NCBI RefSeq assembly: GCF_958295425.1 | Contig: NC_081146.1 | Location: forward strand, 24,424,395-24,488,394 | Source: Solea solea | Lineage: Eukaryota > Chordata > Actinopteri > Pleuronectiformes > Soleidae | Reading direction: 5' to 3' | DNA length: 64,000 bases | Part shown: one piece after another, positions 23,439 to 36,500 of the stretch | Layout of the letters: each line of letters opens with the position of its first letter | Numbering within the stretch: the stretch's first letter is position 1 | Notes under the pieces: model-generated | The model's database searches: none | What the model saw: the letters and a program-made list of their open reading frames with translations, nothing else | What the model was told of the DNA's origin: nothing | Made by a program: the position numbers and the translations under genes

Positions 23439-26400
23439 CTTCGCATATTGTGGACCTTGGTATACTCTCGTGTCAGGGTCCTAGGGCGCATTCCTACCAA
23501 AGAAGAAGAGAACGGTGCTACAGCTTCCCTTGGACCCGTCTGGGCAGGGGAGTCGGGGTGTCAGCCGGTTTGAGGGTCGCCAGGTCGAGGCTCGGATCCT
23601 TGGTGACTACTTCGGGGCTTATACTCATGAGGGAATAACCCTAACCGCAACCCAAACCCTATACCAGGACCATTTTTTAGTGTGTTCACAAATCCCGGGT
23701 TGGTGTAACTCCGGGTAAAGTGGTATTTACAGAAATGAGGACAGGAAGGTGATGATAACCGTTTCCTGTTTATGGATGTGGTTAAGTTTAGCCACAAAAA
23801 CAGAAATCAGAAATCATGTGTTTTTCCATCAAAGGTCAACGTAAAAGTCTCCATAAAAGCGCAATGAACACAATGTAGTGGAACGTAGTTTCCTTACAAA
23901 GTGCTGTAACTTGACAGTGCAGTTTCGTTGCGTTGAGTCTAAATCGAGTGTCACGATGTTTGTTCACTGTCGTCATGAGCTGCGGTCACTTTTGGTGACT
24001 GCTGTAAGTGAAATAGCCTCAGTGTTGCATGGAAATGTAACTTTTGAGGGAGAGAACGTGGAGTTATTAGCGCGGGGGGAAAAGTTGCTCGTTAAAAGGT
24101 GTCTGTTTGGAGCATGTGTGACAGCTGATTATAAAAAGCCATTGATTGTTTTTGAGGCTTAGTTTATGAGCTTAGGGAGATTATGTGGCTGCTGTCAGTG
24201 GTCGCAGTGTCTCGGGTTGTTTTTTTTTTTACTCCAGATAAAGTGTTAATTGACAGGCTGGAGGTTATCCCGTCATTATGTTTGCATTTACAGTTGCATC
24301 TCTCAAAAGAAAAAGGATCAAAATCAAACTCTGCATCAAAAACAAATCGTCTTCCCCTGGATGAACAGACAAACACGGTGAGAGGAACCAAACTCTGGGC
24401 TCTTTCTGTGGGTTTAGCTCTAGACAGTGGGAGTGGAAACGAGTCTGTGAGTTGGCGTGTTTTTCTGTCCCTTGGGGTGATTTTAAAACACAAAAATAAA
24501 CAATTGATCCCCGTTGTTGCCAATTTGGAATCGTCAGATTTAGAGCGCACATGCTTTATTACGTCCTCCAATGGAGAGACTCATCGGGGCGGGAGTCTTG
24601 ATTACTTCTGGAAATAAACCAAGGCATTTTTTTTTTTTTTTGTCAGTTCGCACAAAAAGTACAGAAAGTAAAGTCTGCAAAATCAATTTTAGCTGCATCA
24701 TTATTCAGAACAGCATGTTATTGCAAACGAACATCTGCATTTAGTCGCGCGGTCCTGCTCTGTGGCACAAACCGATAACATCTCCTGCAAATGATAAATC
24801 CTTCACCTGTGTATGTATGTGTTATAAAATGAAGTAGGTGCAATAAACTGCATAAATCATGGAGGGAACGCCATCTGTGCCACGCTTTTAAAAACAGCTG
24901 ATCATCATCATCATAATGCAGCATATGCAACTAAAAAAAAAATAAAAAAATTGGAATACAATGTGATTTTGGAACAATCACTTCGTCAGGAGGTCAAATA
25001 AATAAATAAATACATAAATGAATGAATGAAGCTGCAGCTGTTAGGAGACAGTGAGAAATAATTCCGCCACTGCTTCTCTGTGTCTCTCTATCACTGATTA
25101 ATAATATTAAACCACTTTTATTTTAGGCACCTTTCAGAGCACTCGAGGTCACCTTACCTCCTGCTTTATTCTACTTTTATTCACTGAAATAATCCAACAA
25201 ATCCAACACAAAGTAACTTTGATTGCATTCGTTTGATTCCCACATGTGGTTTACAGTGAAAACATGTGCTGATTAAAAATAGAACTTCTGCAATTCATTG
25301 AGAAAATAGTCGTTGATTGACATGACTTTAGTGTTTTTACCCACAACACCCTGTGTATACGTACATGACAGAATATTCAGCCTCAACTGGCACCTATGAT
25401 TTCACTTTTCCTTTAAATCCATGGAAATAAGGGCAAGGAAATAATCCCTAAATGCTGCATATACATAAAATCAGAATCAGTAAAGAACGTCTATCGATCT
25501 ATCTTAAAAAGAGAAGTCACTTCATTAATCCAGCGAAACCAGTGAAAGTGACTCCTCACTAAGTTGTTATGCTGTTTATAAAGAGCCACTTGCAGCAGTT
25601 TGTGTTCACGTTAAATTTAATTAGGACTTCACTGAGCAAGAATCCCCTGCGCCATGTGAGCATTTACTTTCTTAATCTCCACAGAGACTCGGCAGCATTT
25701 TGACCTACAAAATATGGTATTTTTGGACACACTTGTCTGCTTTTATTCTGATTATTCTCTGTGTGCCCACGCATGAGGGGAAGAAATGTGACTGGGACAC
25801 ACTAATCCCTTTATTGTCATTTGCAGGATTGTCCACAGAGGGCAGATTACTGCCCATTTTTATTGTACATTATTTAAAACTTAAGGACAATTCAAAAGTC
25901 TGAATCACAGTTGAGGCAAAAGACCTGTTTAAAAATCCTGTTCCCTTTATTTAACCATGGATTCCAAGTTCTTATACAATATTCTACAACTAAAATGTCA
26001 TATGAATGGTTAATAAAGCACAGACATAAACCACCAACACAATATGAGTGAGGGAGGAATGATACGATTACGGCATTTTTGTGGACTTATTTCAAGATAA
26101 AAGAAGGGAAAAAGCAAAAGTGCAGACGTTTACAAGCTGCTCTAAGTCTTTCCTATTGGTTGATTAACTACCTATAAAGTAGTGTGTTAAAGTAAATGAA
26201 TTATTCATCATTTAAGGGAAAATGAAATTGGACGTAATCAAATATTAACGCAAATGTGTCAGAATCAGTCAAAAGATAGTCGTCTTTAAAAGGTACGGAG
26301 CCCCGGACATGACATGGTAAGAAAAAAATAATAAATTGTGAAATGAAATTAATGAAATGAAAAAAAATGTTTAATGCTAACTCATTCAAAACAGAACCTC

Positions 26401-26917
26401 TTCAAAATGAAGTGTTGATAATTATCAATAAAGATGTTGATGACAAATTTTCCACAGGAACAAAAACCCATCTTTAGCATATTAGCACACTTTTAGCCAC
26501 AATGCTATCTTTAATTAATTATTGACAGCTGGACTAAACTATCACTAATAAACACTAATAAACTAGGGTCTGATTATCAAACTTTTATTTCTGATGGTTA
26601 CACCTGCTTTTTCTTATTCTCCTAACACAGTAATGAAGGAGTCACATGTTAGGGTTAGGCTAGCTAGGTTAGCGGAGTAGAGTCTGTCATGGCTAACTAG
26701 GCATAAAGCGATGCTAATGTTGCTACAGTGATAGTGTTGTGATGTCTGCGTGAAACTGTGAGAACTTTGACCGTCAAGAAACATCGAGAACGGAGGGAAG
26801 AACCTTTTTGAGGAGCTCGTGTTGTAGAGTGTTGTCATGTTTTGATTGGCTGACACTAGTTTGGACACTTTCTTCATGTGAACAGCTTTGAGTAGCATTT
26901 GAAGCTTGGACATTTTA

Positions 26918-26956
26918 ACATTTCTCAACTTTTGCTGCACAAAAGTTGAGAAATGT
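26918..26956. repeat. Perfect 17-bp inverted repeat (hairpin)
   Basis: ACATTTCTCAACTTTTG, loop CTGCA, then CAAAAGTTGAGAAATGT: a perfect 17-bp stem with a 5-base loop. It lies in intron sequence with no recognised flanking gene. Either strand could fold. Confidence 0.95.
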
Positions 26957-27699
26957 AAGTAAGTCTCCAATGTCGCTGATTTTTTTTGGAAGCAATTGAA
27001 TATTTGGGCCAAAACACGGTATCTTCATCAGGCAAACGTGCCTTAAAACGTCTTCGCTGCCTGAAGCTAACAACAATGTGGACGTTGTCTTTAATCAGCA
27101 GCTTGTTACGAAGACAAATGCGTGTGCATCATTTCAATTTGAGGTTATTTTACGTGACATTTACTCCCCAAACCTGGCTGTCCATGACAACAGCAGTGTT
27201 TTTATTTTTCAAATCAAATCAGAATCTATTTGAATCCATTCAGATTTTTAAGTTTAGAAGTTTTCCTTTTTTGGGTGAAGATAAGCAAATAATTTAAGAT
27301 TTCGGATTTGTTAAATCATCTTCCGGGCCCAGATACTGATGGTGGCGGGCCCGTTTTTAGCCCACGGGCCACCAATTGCTGACCACTGATGCAAAACATC
27401 CACAATCTGGGAGGGATTAGGAGCTAGTGGGCCCCTGGGCATGGATGGAAAAGGGGCCCTTTAACATACAGTATAAAGGGTGAATAACATAAACTGTGGT
27501 ATAGTTTATAGTTTCATAACCTATGTTATGTGGCTTCAGGCCCCCATTCAAATGCACAGAGGCTTGGGCCCCGGGCTCCGGTATGCCCGTGCAGTAATCC
27601 ATCTTTGCCCACAATGCAGTTCAGCAAGAAATAAAGTCAAAACATGGACATGGACATACAGTGTCTCACCTCTATGTTCATAATGCACCTGGATTAACT

Positions 27700-27722
27700 C
27701 CACACACACACACACACACACA
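27700..27722. repeat. (CA)n microsatellite
   Basis: A perfect CA run of about 11 units. Confidence 0.95.
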
Positions 27723-28879
27723 ATGCATTATTCACACTTTGGTAAGAGTGGGCGCTGAGAGCTACATTTTTTGTCGTTTGGGAAAATTGGTACTCTTCAA
27801 TTTGAACGCAGACCAAAAGTCAGCCGGTCCTGAAACATGAATACGTCGTACCTGCCCCTTTTTTCTCTCTCTCTCTCTCTCTCTCCCACTTAATATGCAC
27901 AGAGCAGAGGAATGTGGGCGGCGGCAGCAGCGTGTGCAAAGACTCAGCATATAAATCAGTGTATAAATCTGATCAGATTCACAGACTTTCAGGAAGGATG
28001 TGAGTTGGCCGGGGTTATCTGAGTGACAAATGAAAACCCACACAGATCTCTTTTTTAAAAAAAAAAAATAATAATCAAAGCCATTTAGCTTTTCCTTTTT
28101 ATTCAAGTGTTAACAAAATAGTCAGTCTAAAATGGAAAGTGTGGACAGGTCCATTTAAATCTATTTCTCACTCTGGCTTTTCTCCCTAACGCCAGCTCTG
28201 TGTTTCGTTGCCATGGCAGCGTTCCGTTTTTCTTTTTCCTGCCTTACATTTTAGCTTCAGATATACAACTCTGTACAGCAGCGGCTCAGAATAGAGGAGG
28301 TGCTTGGGAATATAGGGTGATTGTTTGTGTCATATCCACGCACACACACACACACAGAGCAAAGGAATGTGTGAAAACACCTTTTCGATCCTGCAAACAA
28401 AGCATTTCAAAGCTTCATTAGTCCTGGGATCATCGCTGATGACTGACACGGTGTGCTAATGACTTTGATTATGAGCAGCATTGAAATGGTAAGTGTGAGG
28501 ACATTTGGAGACCTGTCTTGCTTCACTTGTTGTACCTAATTTAAAAATCCAATTATGTAACGATTGTTTAGAGATGATGTAAGTGGGTGAAAAGGAGACT
28601 GGGAGAACACAGACAGGCTGAAGGCACGGGGGACGCGCCTGTCTCATTTATTTAGTTGGTAAAAACAATTCATTCTATATTTTATACCACTACTGTGTTT
28701 AATTATTACTATAACGCTCAGATGTTTGAAACATTTAATAATAATGGTGGATAAGTTCAAATCGGTCCAATACTGGTCAAAAATAGCAAGACAAAACACT
28801 TCATTTTCCATTGTTTTCCATTATACAGTTCTAGCACAACTCTACTTTTTTTCCATCAGTGATAGAACTAAAGGTCACG

Positions 28880-29030
28880 AGTGTGGATGCACCCAAATGA
28901 ACATTATTGGCCCAAACCGAAAATCAGGAAACGCTTGGCCAGAAACCGAAACCGAAAGAAATGATCGTGCCAATTCGGTGCACGCTTCTCCGTCTCTTAG
29001 CAGGCTCTCCGTATCCAACGCAGCGTTAAT
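28880..29030. mobile_element. Probable hAT-like non-autonomous remnant
   Basis: GGATGCACCCAAATGAACAT, TTGGCCCAAACCGAAAATCA and CAGAAACCGAAACCGAAAGA resemble the GGATGCACCGAAATGAAAATTCTTGGCCGAAACCGAAAA family seen in many fish genomes. The class is recalled, not searched. Ends were not resolved. Confidence 0.35.
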
Positions 29031-29514
29031 GTCGCAAAAAAAATAATCCCGAAAACATGTTAATCTCCAACAGAGGGTGAGTGTGTGTGGAGCGACACTT
29101 GAAGCCTTTTGTTAATCGTACGTCGCTCTGTTTATGTGACACTGAATACCAACAATGGACAAAATCAAAATAAAGTGTTACCATAATTTTACAAATACAA
29201 TACGATACAAAAAGCCTGTACATCACATGCTTCTTTATGAAAATAAAAATCAGTAACAGCATATGAGTCGTGTTATCTTATTTACAGGTCATCTTATTTA
29301 AAAATGGCCTGTAAGGGCTCGGTTGTAAATGCATGAGCACAACATTGGATTCTTCTCAGCATTAAAAGGTGTTAAATGACTCATATCAGACTGATGTCAT
29401 TATCAGTAGATACTTGTAGTTGTGATATTGGTGGTATTAAGTCATCATTACTGATAATCCATGATAAAAAGAAATGATTTATGTGGAATGACTTTGAATT
29501 AGCAATGATTGGAG

Positions 29515-29700
29515 AGTGAATGTGTCCTCTGCATTTAACCCCTCCTTATAGCACACCACTAGTGCCTTGCTCAGGGGCCCATCAGGGATAGATCCATCCA
29601 ATTACAAGCCCAATTTCTTTCCTCTTGGCCATTGGCTTCTAAAACAATCTACCAGGAGTGTTGATCGAACGCATGCGGACATAATGTCCAACGCCGTAAC
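29515..29700. repeat. Dispersed repeat (CTCTGCATTTAACCC family)
   Basis: TGTCCTCTGCATTTAACCCC, GCCTTGCTCAGGGGCCCATC and TTTCCTCTTGGCCATTGGCT are shared, diverged, with 55240-55450. The layout is typical of a fish SINE or LINE tail. Confidence 0.55.
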
Positions 29701-29914
29701 CATCGGCTGTACGGTAAAGTAAAATAAACACTTGCTGCTAAATGTGGTGAACTTCAACCTCACCATCTTACACAAGCACGATAAGCAAAAGTCTGTTCTG
29801 GATGAAAGTTTGTGTGATGGTACACAGATATTTTTACAGTTTTTTTCAAAAAGATTTCTTGATAATGTAATTTAATGTAATTTCGTCATCAGTGGGCAGA
29901 TTCTTACCAAACCT

Positions 29915-30330
29915 TAGGGCGCATCCACACCAGCTCTTTCTAAATCGAATCCTACTTTGTTTGCTGGTAAAGTCTGGTTCGTTTGGGGAGGCGTGAACGT
30001 GGAAAGAAGCCTAAAAAACGTAGGTCTCGGCTGGCTTCAAGTGAACCGAATGTAGGAAGAGGACTACACCGCAGGGCATTGTGGGTAAACGCAACCAAAA
30101 CATGCGGGCGCGTGGAACGATAGGCGGGAGAAATGGCTGCGCATGTGGGTCGTATGTTCACGTTCTCCTTCAGTAATCCTCGATGCAGCGCCACCTCAGG
30201 CGAGGAGAGGAACACGTTATTCAAGTGTGAAGTGTGAAAGTGTGAAAGCAAACTCGGACCCGGCTGAATGTCGCCTCCCCCGATCGTACCAAGTCTACCG
30301 GACTATTAGGTACATACTCTGGTACTCATG
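29915..30330. mobile_element. Possible non-autonomous DNA transposon
   Basis: GGGCGCATCCACACCAGCTC, CAGGGCATTGTGGGTAAACG and ACTCGGACCCGGCTGAATGT recall hAT-derived repeats of fish. No transposase and no clear terminal repeats seen. Confidence 0.3.
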
Positions 30331-30744
30331 ATCACCTACCCATCACAAAAAGAACTCAGATTAACGAGGGTTCTAACAGAAGGACAAACGTGCAGATTAA
30401 CCCACACCAGAGAAAACAGGTTACAGATCTAATCTGAGTATCAATCAAAATACAGCTGGAATTTAATCAGATTTACCATTCATACACATTTTACTAATTA
30501 GGTTATCAATTAGTCTTAATTTTAAACAGAAGGGCAGCATCTGCTCGGCGACTGCTTTGCGTTACTTCACTGATGTCAACTGTCAATTAGTTCCCTGTCA
30601 ATCATCCACTCGTCGCGTATTGACGAAGCATTTTTGTTCACTTGATCAGCACGAAGAGAACCGTAACATGTACCCTAAGCCACCACAGAGCGAGTGTACG
30701 CAGTGCAGGGCACATGTGCTCACGCGTGGGTGTGCTCCCGTGTT

Positions 30745-30746
<2 letters not shown>

Positions 30747-30777
<31 letters not shown>
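30747..30777. repeat. (GT)n microsatellite
   Basis: A perfect GT run of about 14 units. Confidence 0.95.
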
Positions 30778-30779
<2 letters not shown>

Positions 30780-31003
30780 AGCATGTGCCGGGCGACATGT
30801 GAAACGCGGCGCGCGTTCATTGTGAATGTAAATCTGGTGCCAAGCTGAAAGCTGAAGAGGGAATGAGTGGGTGGCAATCGCTTCCAGCTTAAACCCTCTG
30901 AGAGAACGCAGAGAGACAGAGTTAAAAGAGTGGGAGGGAGGGATGTAGACACACATGAGTAAGAGGTTGGTTAAAGGAGAAGAAAAAATCTGTAAAGTAA
31001 CTC

Positions 31004-31031
31004 AGTGTGTGTGTGTGTGTGTGTGTGTGTG
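31004..31031. repeat. (GT)n microsatellite
   Basis: A perfect GT run of about 14 units. Confidence 0.95.
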
Positions 31032-31604
31032 GCGCGTAGGAGTAAGAGGGACAGCGCGAGAGCAAGGCTGTGTGGAGCGAAAGTCAGGACGACAGAAAAA
31101 GAGCTGGAGAGACGAAGAGTGAAATGGAGGAAATGCATGTGGGGGTGTGGTAACTGGAGAGAGAGAGGGGGGAGTTTCAGTGAGGCTGGGGGAGTTGGAT
31201 GGAGAGAGAGGGAGGGAGGGAGCACAAGAGGCAGAGATGGAGGCTGGAGAGGGAGTGGGTGTCTTAATAGCGCTGAAGCGTTCAGGGCTTTTTTGTATGT
31301 TTGCCTTTGTTATGAAAGAAAGCTGCATGGTTGGCTCCCGGTTTGCTTTTTTGCTGTTTTTTGATCCATGAACTTCCATGAGCACAGATGCACGGCAAGC
31401 GTCTCCCGAGCCTGGTGGGAAATGCAGCGGCTGCATCTGTTGCGCTCGTTACATAACTCTGGTACGTAACGCAGTGCTGTGGGTAAAGCGATGCACTCGA
31501 GGCTGGAGGTGTCTCCGTCCACTGTGTGCTCAGCACAAATGTCTCTGAACAGGTCACGGTCTGATGAGGCGCTGCAGTGACTGTTCAAACCGAAATAAAA
31601 AGAA

Positions 31605-31860
31605 CCGTTTACGCTGATTTGGTTTGGTCAGCACGTATTTTTGTTTTTTGCATTTCCATTAGGAAAAGTACCAAAATAACCGGACCAAACCATTCCATTC
31701 TTTAACACCCTTCCCTTGGGATGGTCAGTCAGCTGATTGAGCGACAAAAACACTTAACTCCCTTGCGATCAGGTACAGACTGATCCGCGGCTTTACCGTC
31801 CCAATCCGTAACAGAAACACATAGAAGACATAGAAGTGTGTGGATGAGGAGCAACACCAG
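31605..31860. mobile_element. Possible dispersed element remnant
   Basis: TTAGGAAAAGTACCAAAATA, ACCGGACCAAACCATTCCAT, TTGAGCGACAAAAACACTTA and CGTAACAGAAACACATAGAA look like a repeat I have seen in other fish sequence. Class unknown. Confidence 0.3.
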
Positions 31861-33424
31861 TGCAGAGTGGATGCGTCAGTCCGTCAGAAGCTTCATTTCT
31901 CCGTCTTCTGCTTTCTAATCAACTCCCTGATGGAAACACACAGCAACCGTTTCCAGGAATGATAATGAATATATAATACTTGTGACTCATAGCATCTTAC
32001 ATTTGTTAATAAACTCTCCATCGTGTGAGAGATAAGCTGCAACGAGCAATTTCTTTTATTATCTTTCACTTATTTTCACAATGGTGTCATCATTTAGTCT
32101 TCAAAGTTTAACTAACACCCTTCACCACTTCTTTTTTTTAGATGGAAACCATATAGGTATCTAGTGTAAAGAAATTAAATTATACATGTTGTGATAGCTC
32201 AGCTCTCAGCCTACTTCTTGGTATTTTTCAGGAATTGGGCAGAATTAGCTTCAGAACAGGGGGTTTAATTACCCGTAAAAAAGAACTCTGAAAAGGTGAC
32301 ATTTTCAAAAATGAAAGTTCTGTCCTGGTCCAAATGAAAAGAGAGACGTTCTGCACTAAAAACAAATATCTCTGCTTTACCTTTGGCTGTTTTACCAACC
32401 CAAAATAATATTAGGCCATACGGAGATGCAGTAAGACGTTTTAAAGTAAGCACAAATTTGCACTTGTCACGATTCATATTGTGAACTGGGTCATGATAGT
32501 TTATCATCTGGAAAAAGTGGGTCCTCACACAGTCTCACAAAGTCTGGGAGACACTGCTCCATGGGGACTTCAGACCTGGACTGGGGTGAAGTGGAGAAAT
32601 GTGGTCTCATCTGAACCTGGGTGGCTCTTTAGTGTTGGACTAAAACTGCTCGTCCTTGGCTGACGATAACGTTGGTAAATACAATTACATGTTACCAGAA
32701 CAACCAAGATAAATGACTGATAATCTGTGAAGTGTGGCGTGGAACAAGGGTATCAACGATGACCTTCAGGAGTTAGCTGTAGGCAACTCGTTACTGTGGC
32801 GGCTTCTTTAGTTCTGGCCATGATCATGCCCTTCAGAGTTGAATTACTTCTGCATGTATGCATTAAGTATTTAGGATTCAAGCTGGCCTGGGTGTTCTGC
32901 ACATGTGCTGCAGATTCCACCCCCAGGCTTAATCAACCCGCGGAAATAACAGAAGAAAACAACAGCAGCCAAAACATAACAAAATCCAGGACGGTACATT
33001 TGTTGTAGCTTAAAGAAATGGATATTCATTCATTAGTCTGGTCAAGCGGGGGCCGACACAAAGGGTAAATAAGTGGAAAAAAACAACTATTTAGTAGCCG
33101 GTGGTCAATATTAGATATTCATTATGATATTAGACAGAATTGCAAAGTAAAAGTGCTTGTTTTGATATAAAATGATTCACAATAAAAACATATTTATGAT
33201 GCACAAAAACAGAGAATAAAATTGAAAATTTTGCAAATAATGACGAGGATAATTGTGATTAAAACAGCTTAAATATAGGTCATTATTGCTATTATACAAA
33301 ATATTGCCGGCAAATACATTTAGTCTTATATTCTGTCTCTATTCCATCACCTCGCACAGTGGTTGGCGGGCCGCAGGTAATTGATTGGAGGGCCACATGT
33401 GGCCCCCGGGCCACCAGTTTGACA

Positions 33425-33510
33425 CATGTGATTTAACCTCTGCATGTTTTTGCACCATGGGAGGAAGCCGGAGAACCTGGAGAAAACCCCCGCAAACTCG
33501 GGTCTTTTTG
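33425..33510 (-). repeat. LINE-like tail fragment
   Basis: CTGCATGTTTTTGCACCATG, GGAGGAAGCCGGAGAACCTG and GAGAAAACCCCCGCAAACTC match the middle of the family whose 3' end is at 22262. Only this middle piece remains. Confidence 0.6.
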
Positions 33511-36500
33511 CAGCAAAGGCAACGGCACTAACAACTACATAGAATGGCATGCTAAGAACTAGCCACTAGCTAAACTAGGCACTGAAATGGGAGGTGTCAC
33601 CACCTAGTGTAGTAGAGGCATATACACTTCATCCAATAAACCGATGAGCCACTGCTGCTCGTGTACTGGGACAAGGAAGGTAGTCTGATTGGGTAGGGCT
33701 GCTGCAGTAACCACAGAAGTGAAACATTGCTATGGTAACAACTAATAACACCATGCTTTTAAGCCACTCTAAATTTATCACAGTGGCACTAAAAGGGGAG
33801 ACTGGGGTGTGTGCTTAATTTAGGGAGCTAATACAATGCTTAGCTTATGCCATGGTGCTGGAAAGGAGGTTTTTTTCAAACCACCGCTGCACCTCTGTTC
33901 TCTGACCTGTGCCTGGAACCACTGATCACTGTTTTAAATTTGCAGTTTTGTTGGGGAACAATTTTGCTGCGTTCATATCCCTCTGGACATCCTGCCAGGG
34001 TTTGAAAGATGTGGGTGTTTATCAGCATAGTTTATTTTAGGAAACTTAGAATTAAAGGTTTTTTTGGGGGGGGGGCAAAACTCACAGAGAGCTGAAGTGA
34101 CACTTTCAGGTTTTCAGGTTATCTCGCTGATGCTGGAGCCCCGCCTTTAAACCATTAATCAGTTGTCTCTGTTAATCGACTAACTCAGCACTATTACTAC
34201 TACTGTAAATATACAATATATAACCATACAAGCCCTGACTGGCGAAACCATCCTGGAGTCGTCTAAAATAGACAGAAAGTTACTTGGATAAATCAAGTCA
34301 TCTCCAGTGGGAACGTTACACAACAGCACAGAACAGTTTCAAATACACAGTGAAGAGAAGGAGCTCTCACAAATCTGCTGCTATAAGTGAATAAAACCTC
34401 AGCCAACTTTCTTATTGTGATGAATTTTGACTGATTACAAATTCCTGATGAGCCAAGTTGGCGGAAAACCAAAATTCTTCGCCATAGTCTGGGTGAACCG
34501 CCGCGAGTCTGCCAACGATTTGATTTCGCTCTGGCACGGACTTCAAAATCTTCTAGAGACGGACTAACACGATGACGTCCAGTCGCTTTTTGTTTACATT
34601 CAACATGGCGGCCACAAAAAGAGCAGCGATTCCAATGTTGCTTCTATTCTATGCGTCTCGCTCCACAGAGCTCGCCCGTAAGACGCCATCACTAGATAAC
34701 CATCGCTCTTTGGTAATTGGTTGTACGTCTGTCCGTTGGTCCCGCCCCTTGAAAGTGGGAGGTGCTTTCACCCTTTCCAAATTCCAAAGTTGTTTTTCTC
34801 CCATCATTGTTTACTTGGAGCATTTCTGACATATTCATATCTACTGTTATTTATAGCTGCCGGTTTGGTAGAAGACATAAACTGACATTTTGTTTGTGTC
34901 AGGCAAAAGTAATTCTGATACGAGATTGAGAGAAATTAATTTATAATGTCAGCGTCTTGGTATCATTGATAGTAGCATCTCTCTGCTATTTGCTGCCATC
35001 TTAAACGTGGTGTCTTGGGCATGCAAGGTGCTCTTTTAAGCAGGAGAGCGTCTATCCGATTGCTTTTCCTTCAGTGTGAAGTGAAGGGAAGGAAGAGCGA
35101 GTGTCTTTGTTTCACTCTGCAAATACTCTTACTGCAGCTCCGACGCAAAGAAATGAAAGGTCTAATTTTGGATCGAGTTAATCGTTTGATTTTTACAGCA
35201 AAGAGATGAAAATGGAGTCTGAGGCGATTTTTACACGCTCGTTCTTGTCATAGCACATAATTCATCGACTGTACTCGTGCTCTTTTCCACTACACAAGGA
35301 CATGATTGCCTTAAATGAAACAACGCTCTCTCACACTCACTCTCACCGATCGTCAACAACACTTCAAGTGGCACATAAAAAGGGTTAGGATTAACGACGC
35401 CTTTTATTAAGCTTTTACATTTGGGAAACATTTGTTTAACGCTGAAAATTATGGAGTGGATTGTTCGGCTCTAACAGCTCCACATAGTAAATACGGTCTC
35501 GTCTCACGCAGAAATAATCTGCACTTTCACTTTTCCTACAAGCCGCAGGGAAAGCTGCGTTTGGAGATTCTTTCTGACTCTTCCATTTGTTTCATATGTG
35601 ACATATCAACTTTTGAAGTGCGTGTTTGGGGGGGGGGGGGTCACCCTGGTGGTTTTTATAGATGTGACAGAGTTGCTCTTAATTATCATCCTCCTCCTCA
35701 TTTGCTCACTTTCGCCAAGAGTGCCACCAGCAGTTTGAGCACCATCACAATCACACGTGCATTTGTAGATTAGTGCTTGAGGATTACACACAGGGTGTGG
35801 TAGACTGAGTGTACTTGACAAGACACAGAGAAGAGTGGGCTCATTAAACGAGAGATTATATCTATGAAATATGAAGAACTTATTCACATATTAAAATATT
35901 GGGTTTAGAAAATGGCATGGACCACACACTGCGTTGGACAGTGTGTGTCCATGACACTTGCAGAGTAAATGAATGACACGTATGAATTCATGTATGAAAT
36001 CGATCACATATACGACCCAGCCAGTGTCATTTTGTCTCAACGCCAGCATCAATGACATTGCTAATCGACGTTTGACAACATGACTACTAATATGCAATAT
36101 ATGTATAAGACAGTGATTATATTACAATATAAAAAGACCACGGTGTGTCATCAGAGGTTAAGGAAACAAGTATACAATTTTCATCTGCGGGCCACAAAGC
36201 AGCTACTCGCCCGTGTCAGAAACACTGAACTTAACCAGACCTAAAAAGCCTCAGCACCAACCTCAAAAATGTCTCAATGCGAGGAGAAACAACAGACAGA
36301 GTCAATTTAACCAAAGAGCTTCAGTGATAAAAACAGATGGCGGGACAGTTATGTATGTAAATGTGCGTATGCATGAACACAGTGTAACATTGGGTTTAAG
36401 TGCAGCTTTGATTAAAGTATTTTGTCAGATCTGGCAACCACACTTCATGCAAATGGGACTGTTTCAAATGCAAAAAAAAGTAGCTGTTGTACATATTTAC

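Noticed and set aside
24183..24617. 144-codon plus-strand frame with an overlapping 135-codon minus-strand frame
   Set aside because: No recognisable motif on either strand and no convincing splice sites.
31370..31590. GC-rich stretch with overlapping minus-strand frames
   Set aside because: No family match, no clear acceptor-donor pair in frame, and both frames overlap each other.
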